Of a stretch of DNA of 64,000 bases, positions 30,151 through 43,265 are shown in pieces. Within the stretch, counting starts at the first letter, position 1. Every line of letters starts with the position of its first letter. Both the position numbers and the translations under genes were made by a program. Origin of the DNA: Leptasterias polaris (Eukaryota > Echinodermata > Asteroidea > Forcipulatida > Asteriidae); assembly GCA_037783415.1 (NCBI GenBank), contig JAZGTN010000177.1:682001-746000 (forward strand), given 5' to 3'. A model generated the notes under the pieces. The model was not told where the DNA came from and did no database searches. It worked only from the letters and a program-made list of their open reading frames with translations.

Positions 30151-31027
30151 ATTGTTCTGCCCAACCAACCCCCGCCGGGTTGTTCTAAAACCCCCTCGAC
30201 CCCCTCGACCCACGACCCCTCGACGTCCGCCCCGTTATCAAAACGTGTCCCAATTCCAATTCATAACACATCGCTTTACGGCCGAGTAAGAATTAAGTTC
30301 CCGATTTAGAATTCACAGCGTGTGATCCAAAGAGCTAGCTGGTCTGGCGACGCGACTTCCTTCCGGCGACCTGCTGATGACCAACAGACCATACGTCCAG
30401 AGTCAGTGGTGTTGCACCGACCGAGTGAGAGTCACGACACAAGAAGAGAGGTATAAGCATGTCAAATAATTTCGTGTTGTTGTCAACAATTGTTTGCCAG
30501 TCTGTGTGCACGTTACGTGCACACCGATCATGATCTCGTTTCATATGGTCGGGGGCCCGGGTGTGGGCGACTGACAACCCCAAAACACGTGTGGGCCATG
30601 GTCGGTCGGGTCTACAACCTCGAGCTCCGCATAGAGCAAGTAGTAATTGTTGACACACGACGGGAGCGATCAGCCGGAAATGAGTCTGCCTGATCATCAC
30701 GTAATGAGTTGGCCTAAATCGTACTCGGGCGGTAAACGCAGGATCCCAGTTGGGATATACTCCTATTCAGGCTCGGGTCGGCCAAGAGATACGCTTGGAA
30801 ATGCCGCGATTTTTTTTCTGTACACCAAAATTGCCACAGTACCCGATCTCAGCCAATCACGCGCAGTTTGCTTCGTGCGTGATTGGCTGAGATCGTGTCA
30901 TGTGGCAATTTTGGTGTACATAAAAAAAAATCGAGCATAAGTCGAGGGGTCGAGGGGGTCGTGGGTCGTGGGGGTCGAGGGGGTTTTAGAACAACCCACC
31001 CCCGCCCCCCCACCAAGCAGAACAAAA
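30151..31027. mobile_element. TIR element with CCCCTCGA-rich arms and nested hairpin MITE
   Basis: The left arm (30,151-30,234) has TTGTTCTGC, GGGTTGTTCTAAAAC and CCCCTCGACC repeats. The right arm (30,941-31,027) is its inverse. Inside, 30,806-30,938 is a second long hairpin: TGTACACCAAAATTGCCAC and GATCTCAGCCAATCACGCGC are mirrored around a short loop. No ORF of note. Confidence 0.7.
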
Positions 31028-31494
31028 CAACACACCACCTTTACATTTTATGAAGAATTTGGTAGCATGATTTAACACCATCGCACTGCTCAATTCATCT
31101 AGCCTACTGATGGTTGGCGATTTCAATTTTCCACATAAACGTGGCTGATCGATGAGCCCTGAAGTCAAGCAATTTTCACCTGGACAGTCAGTCGGGTACC
31201 CAGGTATCAGCCTCAGGCTTATGGTTTCATTAATCTCAGAATTTTCTGAAAATTAATCCTGCAGGTGGGTACAGAAAACTTTGGAAACCCCAGCAGTAAA
31301 GGGTTACGACTGAAATTGTCGTTAATAACATATGATGCCATATTCCTTCACTATGTACTTTAACTCTTTCATTGCCCACTCTTGTCAACGTTTTGAACCT
31401 ACATGTAAAATGCTGGAGTTTTTTTTTGCTTTTTCGAAATTCTGTATAAAAAAAAAAAAGTCTGTCTCACCAAACAAAATGTATTTTCTCACTG
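31028..31494. other. No gene seen
   Basis: Short gap between a TIR element and a LINE fragment. No motifs. Confidence 0.5.
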
Positions 31495-32424
31495 TATAAA
31501 TCTCTTGTTCTCCCAATTTTAGAGTATGGTCTCCCAGCATGGCATCCGTATACGTTATCGCAACAAAATCAGCTTGAAAGGGTCCAAAGAACTGCCACCC
31601 GGCTTGCTCTTAAACAAAGGCGCGGAGTAATGTCTTATGAGGACAGATTGCAGCGTCTTCATTGGCATCCTCTAACTAACAGGCGTAATTACTTGCTCAG
31701 TCCCTTTGTGTTCAAGGTTTTACATGGCACTGCTCACTGCGAATCCATTCTTGCCGGGGTTTTCATTAATCCTCGTCATCTTGAATCACTCACATTCCGC
31801 CATCATTCCGCCATCTTTCCGCTCGTACCGACTCATTGTACCATTCACCCTCCCATCGACTTCCCAGACTATGGGACACTTTTCCATCCTTCATTCGCGA
31901 AGCTGCTGTAATCTGTCCTCTTATGACATTTCTCCGCCTCCTTAAGGATCATTGTTTAAATCACACAGTGCATTAGATGTTCAATTTGGTTGCATGCAGG
32001 TCGTGAACGAGCCCCTGTTTGGTTTCTCCCTATTGTTGTTTCTGTGTTCATTGTGTTTGTTGGTCATGCGTGGGGCAGCATGCTTCCGAGCAACAGTAAT
32101 TTAGTTTACTTTTGTTACCCCTGACCCGCATGATTTGTCCTTGTTTTTATCCCTTCTGGTTGTCCTTCCCATTTGGTTTTGTTCCCCTCCTGCATGCTCT
32201 GCCCTCAGTCGCCCTCATATATTTTATATATTTTTTATATTTTTTGTTTTTGCTTTTATTTTCTTATTTATTTTATTTTATTTATTAATTAAATTTTATT
32301 TTTCTAATTTTGTATTTATTTTCCTTATTACTTGCTTGTTTATAACTGTTTTTCCGTTAATGTTCTTTCTTGTGCTATTGTAACTTTGGTTTGTTTTGGT
32401 CGAATAAATAATAATAATAATAAT
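31495..32424 (+). mobile_element. 5'-truncated LINE copy, same family as 2,560-5,729
   Basis: It starts at AAATCTCTTGTTCTCCCAAT, matching 4,998 onward of the first LINE, and continues with LERVQR and LALKQRRG coding remnants. The 3' UTR ends GGTCGAATAAATAATAATAAT. The frame is broken. It gives the intact 3' end of the family and shows what is missing at 5,730. Confidence 0.88.
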
Positions 32425-32509
32425 GTATCTTGCTGATTTGCGTTCCCTTGGTACATCCCAAAGTCAATAGTATTTCTTGAGTTAAACTGCTCTTTCGAGA
32501 AAACATGTA

Positions 32510-33532
32510 CCGTAATCTTCGGAATATAGGCCGCGGCTTATACATTGATTTTGGCCCTTTTAAACATTTCGGCGGCTTATACACCGAGCAATAAAACTTG
32601 TTTTAAAAAAGATCGTTTGTAAAATATTTCTGCAACAAAACAATTTTCTAAAACGAAAAAAATCCCACCAAAACATGGCCTGTGTGATATAGTGATAGTT
32701 TTTACGAAATGTTGTTGAAAATCCCAGCTTATCTTTTGAGCTGAGGAGTCGTCAAACTTGCGCCCACCATGCTTGCTTCGACTTTCGCTGGTGATCGCTT
32801 GCGTGTACCGTACTTAATGAAGCAGGTGACCAGTGTAGTATCGCCATGCAGTGTTGTTTATTAACGTTGCGTTTTCCATAAATGGTTACAAATCTACGTT
32901 CTAACTAGCGTTAGCCATTCAGTAGTTAAGTTGTTCTAGCCATGGTTGTCTGTCTTCATAATTTTCAGAGCACGAACGTACTTCCCACAGGCCGCTTACC
33001 ATCCCACTGCCATCCCATAGTATTCATCATCTTGACCCCGCGGATGTGCTTGCTCTTTGCTATACTTTATTATCAGGGGATGAAGAAACGGCATGTATAG
33101 TGTATCCGTGGGAGCGAGGGTGCAAGGGAAATTCCCTTAGTGAGAAATCACCATGTGTTCGGGAAACGTCTAGTCTCGGTTCCAACACGCTCCAGTTGTG
33201 TGGTCACGAAAACCTAACTGCTCTCTAAACCGCTAACACCCCACGAGGGCGCTATCATTCCCGTAACCGCTACCACACCACGACGCTCCATTTGTGTAGT
33301 CACGAACCAAGACTATGAAACGTCACGTGCACGTGTATAAGAATAAAAGTCACTGTACATCACCACAAAGGACCGCCAACACGCACGGCCCCCCTGTGCG
33401 TGCGGTCCTTACTGCGGCTTATACGCCGGGCGGCTTATACACTGACACATAAATCTTGTTTTGACAAATTCTTGGCATAGCGGCTTATACCGCGGCTTAT
33501 ACCGCGGGCGGCCTATATTCCGAAGATTACAG
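32510..33532. mobile_element. TIR transposon, CCGTAATCTTCGGAATATAGG ends
   Basis: Left CCGTAATCTTCGGAATATAG and right CTATATTCCGAAGATTACAG are inverted repeats with TA on both sides (32,508-32,509 and 33,533-33,534). Subterminal GCGGCTTATAC motifs recur at both ends. 1,023 bp, no transposase. Confidence 0.83.
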
Positions 33533-33539
33533 TATCATG

Positions 33540-33692
33540 GGTCGTACATGTACGATTGATGACACTATTTGAGTAAATAAAAACGATTTCATATATACAT
33601 GTACGATAATGGAGCTTTGGAATACATGAAATAGATCGTACATGTACGAACTTGGCACAAAAAGAGTCCTTCTTATCATACATGTACATATT
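33540..33692. repeat. Cluster of CGTACATGTACG palindromes
   Basis: Four TACATGTA-centred sites, two of them CGTACATGTACGA, lie within about 150 bp (33,543, 33,596, 33,634, 33,680), just outside a TIR element. TACATGTA is frequent across the window, but this is the densest spot I saw. Confidence 0.5.
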
Positions 33693-36600
33693 AGCAAATT
33701 TTGATTCAAAATGCAACTTACTGTGAGTTCATTTTTGATGCAACATCAGTTCTTCTCTGCCTCGCATTATACATCTTGAAATACTTAAATCCCTGTTGAA
33801 AGCAACAAAATGTAACTTGATTACAACAATTTAAATATTAACTGCCTCATCATACACAATTTAGCAATTAGATTTGATCATGTCCTGCAGAGGTGTAGGT
33901 TGATGAATACTAGGCCTTGTCTGATTGCCCTGTATCAGCCTGCTAGAGAAGTGCTAGTACATGTAGCTGCTAGTTTAGTGGTAGAGTGGTGCATTAGGTT
34001 GCATTGTCATATTTGATATAGTTATAAAACCAATAATATGGTTTTTATTTGATTAAAAAACAGTTACATTATCATTGGTTAATAAATACCGTAAAGAGTT
34101 CATGCACTCTGATTGGTCGAAGATGGTCAAGTGGGGGGTGTATTGACCCTTTAAGTCTCAAACAGTCTTAAACCACCCTTTACTCCTCAAACGGCCCCAA
34201 ACCGCCAAAGAAGTTTGGCAAGTTGTACAAAACATGTGTTTTACACATGTAATTGAAATGCACCAAACAGCTGTTAAAAATAGAGTGCAATCTCAACATT
34301 GCGGTTGTCTAAAAATGACGCAGTGTCGCCAAAAGAAACTATTTGTTTCCTCCCCCCTCCAAAAGTTCAAAGGTCGAAAGTCCCATCCCTATCAAAGCTA
34401 CATGTAGTATACAACACACAACAAGTAATTGTTCTGTGTGTGTGCAGAATGTATTTCATGCACAATGTACAATGTGACAGTACTTGCTTTCATCATGGAG
34501 GTACATGTAGGAATCATGTTAAACCTGTGGGTGTTTTTACTCAGGACTACCATGATTTAAAAGGATAATTTGGAAAGTCTTAGGTAGAGAAGGAATATGT
34601 ACTAGGATAGGGGCATTAGTTTTTATTTCCAAATGTATGATGTAAATATTTTCAATCACTTTTTAACAGTTTTTTTCTTTTAGACGACAGTAGAGTTGAG
34701 CAAACTTCAGTGCACAACTTGCTATGTATTACAAACGTTTGCGTCATACACAAACAATATGTTTCCTGTTATTAGTTGATCTGTCTGATATTTTCAACCT
34801 CAAAACTTCATTATGGTAAAGAATACAAAACAACCGTGCCAATCATATGAAAGGTAATTTCACCCTCTACAAAAAAACAAAACTTGTAATACATGTACCT
34901 TGTGGTTTATTTATTACATAAAAATAGTCACATCAAAAGTTATCTAATTCTAAGGATTTCCAGGTACAGTAGAAAAACTTGTCACTTTCCGTGCTTCGTT
35001 CAAGGAGTACATGACTCAACAATTACATGAGTACGAGTGCTCAAAGGTTAACATGTGAAACAAAGACCAGTTCTGTGAACTAGCAAACAGTTTTGTATGC
35101 ATTGTGCTTGTTGTATGGGGAACTATCAAATCAACTGATTCTTGGTTCGTATTGCTTTTGGCTAACTCCATAGAAATGTTGCACTTGCACGAATTAAAAA
35201 AATTCATTAAATGCTTCAAAATTATTGTTTTCTGCAAAGTAGACAAACTAAGCTGTCAGAAACCACTTTTTTTTCATCTCCTGTAATTTGATTTATTTTT
35301 ATGACAATTTGAAGTTTGGGTAACTGGAATGGGTGTGGGTACCCTAAATTAGCAGGAAAATCTGGATCCCATGTGTTATAATTCACATTCACCAAATATA
35401 CTTATGATTGGTTTAATATCACTCGATACCTTTACTCCAATCCAGGATATAATTTAAACTCAGAAAAAATATTATGAATGTGTACTATAGTTTTCAGGTA
35501 TGGGTATTGAAATGTCCCGTCAGTCACGAAAAAAACATCAAAAAGTTGCTTATTTTATAAATTTAAATATATATTTTTTTTTTCAAGTTTAATCTATCTT
35601 CTATCCAATTGACCTCATATAAAAAACTAAATAAAATTGTTCACTGATATTTAGTAAAGAAAATATGACATCTCAAAGTGTGTCTCGTCAGTCACAACTG
35701 TCCAATCAGTCACGTTCTGTCCTGTCAGTCACGTTGATTTCCAGCCTGTCATGACCATTTTTGTTAAAAATTTGAGGCAAGTCTGAATTGCATTGTACAA
35801 TCACATCCATTTACACATTTTAACACATTGTGACAAGTAACTTTCATTCCACAACTCAAAATAGAACATGTGTCCTTCATTCTTGAAAGTAGGCCTAAAT
35901 AAAAGAAATTAATACAAGTTCTGTACTCCAATTACAGTCTAATGGCGAGGGGCACAGCATTTCAAACCAAAATTCTTGTTATAATGTAATATCACTTTGA
36001 ATGAGGAGCTACAACATGGAGTTTTCTGCAACATCCCATGGTATCCAAACATTAGAACATGGGTTGAAGTTATGACAAGGTCACATGGTATGATTCGGGA
36101 TATCAAAAACAATAACTACCAAATACATGTACATTGCTTGAAACTTGCAGAAGTTGGTAAGGCAAATTTTAGCCAGAGAGAGATGCCATTTGGTACAAAA
36201 AGAGGATAAGTTGTTAAAACATTGTTCCATCACTGATTCATTCTAGAGGTGTTTATTAAACAGTTTTAATTGGCTTAATTCAAAGGCCAAATGAAGGGTA
36301 ATAGGGCTAAGGGTGTAATGATATAACTTTATTACGACACGATACATATATTGTATCCCGGCGATACTTGGGTCATACATGTACATAGTACAGTACGTAT
36401 CATGATATATTTCACAAAGTAAGAATTAAAAAAGCAAAAGTGTAACAGAGACAGGCATACATGCAGCTGGTACATTGTACAACAACAAAATCAGCATAAT
36501 AACAGTTTTTGTTTAATTTTCCTAAAATTCAGCAAAGTTTTTAAACAATGTCAGGGCTCGAATTTGGGGAGAAAATCCACAAGACTACAGGGCTCGTAGC

Positions 36601-37527
36601 TCAACATTTTTACTGGACCAGATATTTTTTTACAAGACCAGACTCAAAATGTGACCATACAAAAAATTGCTGAAAAAGTTTAACATGCATTTGACTGCTT
36701 TTATATGAACCCGAACTGAGACAAGTAAGAGAAGAGTACATGTATGTATACCATGATTACTCATAGAATTGAAAGATAATTTATCAGACCCAAAGTCAAC
36801 TTGAACATAATTTGTTTCTGTTATTCAATTGAAAAACACAAGACCATCGGACTTGTTATGTCATAAGTTGACTGGCCCAACACTACATACGGGCCTGTGG
36901 TCCAGTGTAAAATTTGAGCCCTGAATGTAAATGTACATGTGTGTACGTACATGAATTTTTCTTTTGCAAGGTCTGTGTGGTGTATAATATTCAAAATAGT
37001 GTGCATTTGTGTACAATTGATGACATTGTGTGTTTTGGGGCTTTTTGGCAAGGAGATACTGTGCCGCGTGCACACACCAAGCATTCGTAAACACAAAATG
37101 TATCAATCTACATCAGGCCACTAACTTATTTTTTGCAATCTACATTTAAGGTAATTGGTATGCATAACCCCCAGAAAAGGGAGATTCTGAGCATGAATTC
37201 CAGTACCCTCCTTCCCTCTTTGTATTGGGGAAACTAAACATTACATGGTAGGTACATGCCAGTGCATACTTGCCAGTGCATGCTACACAATGGACTGTCT
37301 TGGTGAAAATACAGCTGACTTAAAAACACAAAGGCCCCTCCGAAGTTGTTCTGGGTGTTAAAAAAACGTCTGCAGTAATTGGAAATGTTTGCCATGCAAA
37401 CACATCATCCGACATGAAGTGTTTAATAAAAAAACTACATGTAATGTAAATGCCAAGTGTCTAGCATAATTAGATACATTGTACATTGTACTGTATAAGG
37501 ACTATTCTTTACATTATGTTAAATTAC
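33693..37527. other. No supported gene in 3.8 kb
   Basis: AT-rich sequence with many short frames, none with motifs. GTCAGTCACG-type words recur at about 35,518, 35,690, 35,708 and 35,726. It may be intron of the gene whose exon is at 37,528-37,599, or intergenic. Confidence 0.5.
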
Positions 37528-37599
37528 CTTTACACAACCAACTTCCAGTGCATCTGATAGAAAGCCATTTAATCTCCTTTTGGCTGCTTTCTCACGTTC
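37528..37599 (-). CDS. Putative internal exon, minus strand (24 codons)
   Basis: On the minus strand, TGTTTATACAG|GAACGTGAG is a good acceptor and GTAAAG|GTAATT a good donor. The 72 nt between are open in phase 0, reading EREKAAKRRLNGFLSDALEV then GCVK. The basic and amphipathic character looks like protein, but the exon is too short to assign. Partner exons are not identified in the window. Confidence 0.35.
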
Positions 37600-38326
37600 C
37601 TGTATAAACAAATACACATAATACACACATTATAAATCTGAAGTCCACAAATTATATTAAATTGAACTGCAAAAAAGCCACGTCTATTAAGGTGGACAAA
37701 CTTTTGTTTTGTTGTTTCAAAATGTTTATATCTCAAACAATGAAATCACATACAGCTGTGGTGCATGCTAACTTGTGTGTCATGCCTGCTAATTAAGAAA
37801 TTACTTGCACGATGTCTTTTCTCAAAGACATCATCGTTAGTCAGGAAGCAGGGGGACTGACAAAGAAGACTGATACATACTAAGACAAGCTCATCAGCCC
37901 ATCCCATCGGTCTTGGACGAGACTGCATGGTGGGGCCATGCGAAATATAAAGATAGATTAATCCACTAAGCGCGCTATTGCAAATAGGGAGCTTATTGGC
38001 AGTGAGACAAAAAAGAGAAAATTTCCAGAATCATCAAAACAATAATAGTTTGGAACGGTCCAAACTTGAATGTTTGTTCCAATGGTTACATTTGGGATGG
38101 CCAACTACGGCTGGGATCCAAAGTTTCACTATGCAGGGGACCAGTGGAACCAGACACTGTTGCATTGCATGGGGGTGGTTGCAGCACTAGTCTGCTGGCA
38201 GTGAGTGATTGAATAATGGATTCTTCTAAAATGTTGTGAGGTTGTTGACGATAGTGAAACGTTAACAACCTCATACCACTACATGTAAGATGACCCAAGC
38301 TCCAGTAGGGCCGTCTCGATCCCAAC
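37600..38326. other. No gene seen
   Basis: Non-coding. A small inverted repeat around GTTAACAACCTCA / TGAGGTTGTTGAC lies at about 38,237-38,272. Confidence 0.5.
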
Positions 38327-38330
38327 TTAA

Positions 38331-39295
38331 AGGCACCTGGCAGTGGTATTTTTTCAAAATAAGTTTTTGTCATTAATATATACATTTTTATGAGTGGAAT
38401 GTGAATAAACAATTTACTAAGGTTAAAAAATTGTATTTTTCTTTTAATTACAAATTTAAAAATGGGCCCCCCTTTACATGGCGCTGTTCGTGACGTCAAT
38501 CGAGGCAGGAGAAAATGTGTAGTCTGGCCCCGTACATTACGTCTGGGTACCTGATCAGTATGATGCGTTTTCGTATTCGGACGTCACCACCCAATGCAAT
38601 CCTAGGACAGTGTACAGTCGACTAATACGAGACGCCAGTTTATACGAGGTTTTTCACCGGTCCCGAACTGTCCCATGCGCGTTTCTATGTCTTAAAAACG
38701 GAAGATACGAGAACACGGATAATACGAGGTATTGTTTTTCCACCAGAAACATTTTGCTGGTAACCTAAGCTTCACTGCAACTTCCCTTGCACACTACTAC
38801 CAACGAAAAAATTCCCGGGCTATCCAAGTGTTCGCTGCATAGCGCTGAAAACGACGTCGGACCGGACCACTTTGCCCTCGTTAGCCTAACTTTCGATGCC
38901 CGTATAACTGCCTATATTTGGGATCTGCAGGAAAATAATGCTGGCTGACCCCATCTTTAGTCGTTTTGCTGCATCCAGCAGCAATTTTCGCTGTAAAAAT
39001 GCAAGAAAAAACCCCCTTTTGGATAACCAAACGAAACGTACAATCTCACTACTTGCACGTGTATATACAACGTAAATGCAGGCAAGTTCGAGTGGGGTCG
39101 ATGTGCAATCGAGGCGAAGTCTTCCTCGATTGACGTCACAAAAAGGGATGGGCGGAGTCGCCCCCGGCCAAACAACTTTATCTATTTTTTTAACATATAA
39201 ATACTGACAAACAATTACTCAAAAAATTGTTTTATTGTTAATATACATATACTCTTATATTAAAAAAAAATAATAAAATCTATTTCCAGGTGACT
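38331..39295 (-). mobile_element. Kolobok-like DNA transposon copy 2
   Basis: AGGCACCTGG...CCAGGTGACT between TTAA at 38,327-38,330 and 39,296-39,299. It is a near copy of 22,769-23,746 in reverse orientation. It includes the same truncated THAP segment (minus strand, about 38,835-39,000) with frame damage. It is a deletion derivative that lacks transposase. Confidence 0.8.
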
Positions 39296-39316
39296 TTAAC
39301 TGTTTTATGTAAATAA

Positions 39317-40499
39317 AGGGACACACCGGTTAACTGTTTACGTAATTTAGTAATGTAGAATCATGGACAATTGTTTCTAGATGGTTTTTATATTTTTTAA
39401 ATACAAAAATGTCACAATATGAGAAATGATCAAAAAAATCAAAAGCGGTCAAAGGTCAGCGTATACGCTTTACCAGCCGTTGCAAGTGTCAAGTTTACGG
39501 AATATTGTTGCGCAATGTTGTAAGTAGAATGGTGTTCTGTTTATGTAAATATTTTACTATGGCGATCCAGTCTACACATCCATCCAACTCAAAGACAAAC
39601 GACACGGGCCCCTAATGTATGTGCGTCAGTCAAATCTACGTTCCTTCAACATCCAAAGATGGTTTTGCCAAGGGTAGTTGAAATGCGATCATAACCCTCC
39701 ATCCTCCTGACAGTCTTTGCGGTGACCAGGTTTTACTTTTGGTCAGTTGGTACAGAGAGCCCCTAAACTATATGCACCGGTCAGTATAACAAAAATGGTA
39801 TTCCTATGTATTGACAATATACATATGTAAATCTCTTATAATTACCAAGAAATTCCGTACAAATTGTGGGAAGAAACGTCATGTACATAGAACATTGAAA
39901 CGTTGCGATTTGAAAGAGCGGATTCGATCAGCGAGGTGTACCAACTGACAAACCAGCAATGACAAAAATATTCTTCGTGGTCTAGCTCCCTACCCCTCCC
40001 ACATGAGCTCCCTCCCAGGTACAGCTAATTCTTGGCTATGGGGTTCCCGTCTTGTTAGCCCCACCGAGCCACTCTGCCTGCCAGCTACATGATTGCCCCT
40101 TTATTACGTGCCGCTAGCTCCCACGTTGTGCACTGTAAAATATGGTTTCGTTGTTCGGACTCTCAGAAAAAAATCTTTTGTTTGATTTTTTATGCCTATT
40201 TACAACTTGTATCCATAATTTGTTTGTCAAATATTAAAGAAAGAGTTAAATTTGGTGCAGTAATAAATTTGTATATGGCTGGAAGTAAAACTAACTCCAA
40301 TGATCACAAGGGTTATCCGAACCAAAAATAAGGTTCGATTGTAACCCACGTGACCTTTGTTTTTTGAAAAATGCTTGAAATTGGCCGAATTTGATGGTTT
40401 TCTTCTAAGAACCATTCTTCTCCATTCCTGGAAGACCTCTGAAGTCATGTTTTAGTCTATTTTGTAGCCCAAATAGCCCAACGAAGCCGGTGTGTCCCT
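39317..40499. mobile_element. TIR element, AGGGACACACCGG ends
   Basis: AGGGACACACCGG at the left and CCGGTGTGTCCCT at the right, with ATAA on both sides (39,313-39,316 and 40,500-40,503). About 1.18 kb, no recognisable protein. It begins 17 bp after the Kolobok TTAA. It contains a diverged ATAACCCTCCATCCTCC stretch (39,692) like the MITE at 41,617. Confidence 0.65.
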
Positions 40500-41204
40500 A
40501 TAACACAAGTTATGAAGTTGGGACCGGACCCAACTATAGTTGAGATGATTCTCTCTTAAGTTGGAATGGAATAGGAAATACATGTACTGTGAATAGGAAA
40601 ATTTAGCACAACAGGTTCCAGTCATTAATATTGGAGGATGGCTCTTAAATACTAATTGTAGTGTTACAATGTAGTGTTAGTATATAATAAGTAAATATTA
40701 ATATCATCACACCAAAATATTTAGTCAAGTCTCATTACCATTGCAACTCTACTGTTCCGGTGTCGGATATTTCATTTTTTTTTTTAAGTTTGCCAATACT
40801 TGCCAGCTGTTAACCAAGAGTTTTCTTCCAATCTGTTTTGCAAAAGAAATCTGAAATGTCGTATAGTGTTTTAAAAATTTAAATTATTTTCCCTACCAAT
40901 ATAATTTTTTTGCAAATTTTCGATGACCATTTCTGAATCATATCATTTAATGTTTGACCTTAAAAATTTCTTTAGTAATACTTGTGTCAGGAACCTGTTT
41001 CACTTGTGAAAGAAATTAATGACGGAAGATCGTATTTTCAGCTAAAGACCATCAAATATTAGGTGACATCCAAAATAGGACAGAAAAAGTGTGCCCTCAA
41101 TATGTGCGAATGGGTAATTCCAAGCAAACAGGGACATGGCCTAAAAATCAAATTAATTCCTGAACTTCCTTTCCATTTTTAAGTTATTGCTAGTACTTTT
41201 TTAT

Positions 41205-41735
41205 GCAATTCGAGTCAACTCGGTCTCAAGTCATCTCGGTCCTAAGTCATCTTGGTCCCAAGTCAACTCGAACTGAATGGTTAAATGAAGCATAGCTGAC
41301 GGAAAGTAATTGGCTGTATTGCGCTGAGTTATTATTGTGTGCTTTAAAAATACAATATTATCTCGCAAATGAATAATAATTACTGTTACTGTTAATGTTT
41401 GATGACAGAAAAGTTTTAATTTCGCTAAATAGGAAACACACTTCTTGTCAAATAATTAAAATAAATATTGTCAAAACTATTTAGAGCAACTTAAGTACCT
41501 GTACTTGTTTTTAAACAAAATTTATTTTTTGTAAAAATTTTCTAGGCCTATCATTTTTATAAATAAACAAAAATTACAGTAAAATTTCATTTAATAAAAA
41601 AAAATACTTGGGACCTAGTTGCGATAATCGTAACCCTCCATCCTCCCGACAGTCGCAGACCATCGGGACCATTGGGACAATCGAGGATTACAACTATTGC
41701 AACTACTTCTTGGAATCGAGATGACTTCGGACCGA
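41205..41735. repeat. Fold-back-like repeat with GTCAACTCGGTCC arms, degenerate
   Basis: Left: GAGTCAACTCGGTCTCAAGTCATCTCGGTCC repeats (about 41,212-41,272). Right: GAGATGACTTCGGACCGAGG at about 41,698. It resembles the clearer element at 48,543-49,294. A small MITE (41,617-41,705; TAGTTGCGATAATCG ... TATTGCAACTA) lies inside, followed by a G-run of about 19 at 41,749. Confidence 0.5.
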
Positions 41736-41929
41736 GGTGACCTGTATGGGGGGGGGGGGGGGGGGGGAGTGTATCCCTTCCAAGCTAGAGGGCACGTTAC
41801 TGACATGACTGATTGACTGATCCTCACTGGAGGAAGATATCCAGCCCAGTGTAAACGTAAAAAACTAATCTGTGAAAAGATACAGTACATCGAAGGGCAA
41901 ACTCAACTTACAAGTGAGATAAAAAAACT

Positions 41930-42120
41930 GTTGACTCAAGTCGGTGACTTGGACTCGAATCAGACTCGAGTCGCCAATTTCATTGACTTGCGACTTGACT
42001 TGACTTGACTAAAAATGACTCGTGACTTGACTTGACTTGACTAAAAATGACTCGTGACTTGACTTGACTTGACTTGAGCAAATATGACTTGCGACTTGAC
42101 TTGAGAAAAAATGACTTGGT
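41930..42120. repeat. GACTTG simple-repeat array, left
   Basis: GACTTGACTTGACTTGA blocks separated by AAAAATGACTCGT or AAATATGACTTGC, ending ATGACTTGGTTACAACACT. A similar block ends the same way at 43,381, suggesting that the material between was inserted or that the repeat was duplicated. Confidence 0.6.
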
Positions 42121-43265
42121 TACAACACTAAATGTCAAGTTAAACGTTTACATTTTTACGGTTCAGATAAATTGTCGAAAAAATTCACTCGGAAGTTCCG
42201 CAAAACACGGACCACATTGTGATCACAGTTTACACAACGCACGCGGTCACATCGTTTCCAATTTAGAGACTCATACAATGTAGTCTTTGTTATCTTGTTC
42301 CTTTGTGTGCAACAATAAAGGTAGGAAACATTGAACGCTAGAGATCGTTTCAAAACAATGCGATACCATTGGAGTAAAAGCCCTCTAATGTGAAATATCC
42401 CAATTCATTACGGCTATACGCGATAGATCACAACACATGTTTGAAACGCCTTGATAAAAGACTTTACGTGTCTGTGCATGCTCGATGAAAAAGGTGTTTC
42501 CCCGGAATTGCAATAATCACCATCGCTGGTGCATGAACTAAAACCGTGCACTGAGCAATAAGCCACTGGTATTCACGCAAAAGCCGTCGACAGCATGGTC
42601 TTCAAAACACAGTTCGTTGGAAATGTTAGCTTGTTTACGAAAAACTGCACAACTTGTAGGCTTTATTTTACAAAAATGACACCATTTAGGACATTTTGGA
42701 TCAACAGAAAGATTATTTTACTGTAAATCGTAAGATTTGTCTCTTTTTAAATATGTTTTGTTTTGTTGCTCTGGGGAATTTTTTACGGGGTGTTTGTGCA
42801 AAGTCAAAATGCTGTGGTGAAGACGCATTATTTTATATCACATCCGTGGTTGTGTAAATGTTTTTTCAACCTTAGTTTTTACTCCTGTCTTGTTAAATTA
42901 GTAAAAAAAAAAATTTGCCATGATGCCCCCCACATTCGACAAAAATGCTGTGGTGCCCTTTTTACACATACGAAATTGCTGCGATGCCCTTCAAATTCTA
43001 GAAAAAGCATGGCAATTATTGCCGTGCCCTTTTGAACACAAAGTTCGAGGCCTGTGGTTGTACTTAGTCTATCAAAACATCATGGGAGTGGGCTTATCTG
43101 GTAACCTCTCCCCTCTTGTAATTTTATTGATTCTTACTAAATTCCTGAATTTTATGAATTTTGTAAGTGTTTTCTTTAGTTGCTGACTTATGTATTTTTG
43201 TGAAGCGCTTTGAGGCCTTGCATAAGGCGCTATATAAATGCTGTATTATTATTATTTATTATTAT
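42121..43265. repeat. Diverged family B copy plus SINE/LINE-like tail
   Basis: 42,130-42,880 aligns by eye with 19,530-19,880 (TTTTACGGTTCAGATAAA; AAGTCAAAATGCTG). 43,200-43,265 reads GCGCTATATAAATGCTG then ATT repeats, the typical 3' tail of a SINE or CR1/L2 LINE. No coding sequence is supported. Confidence 0.5.
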
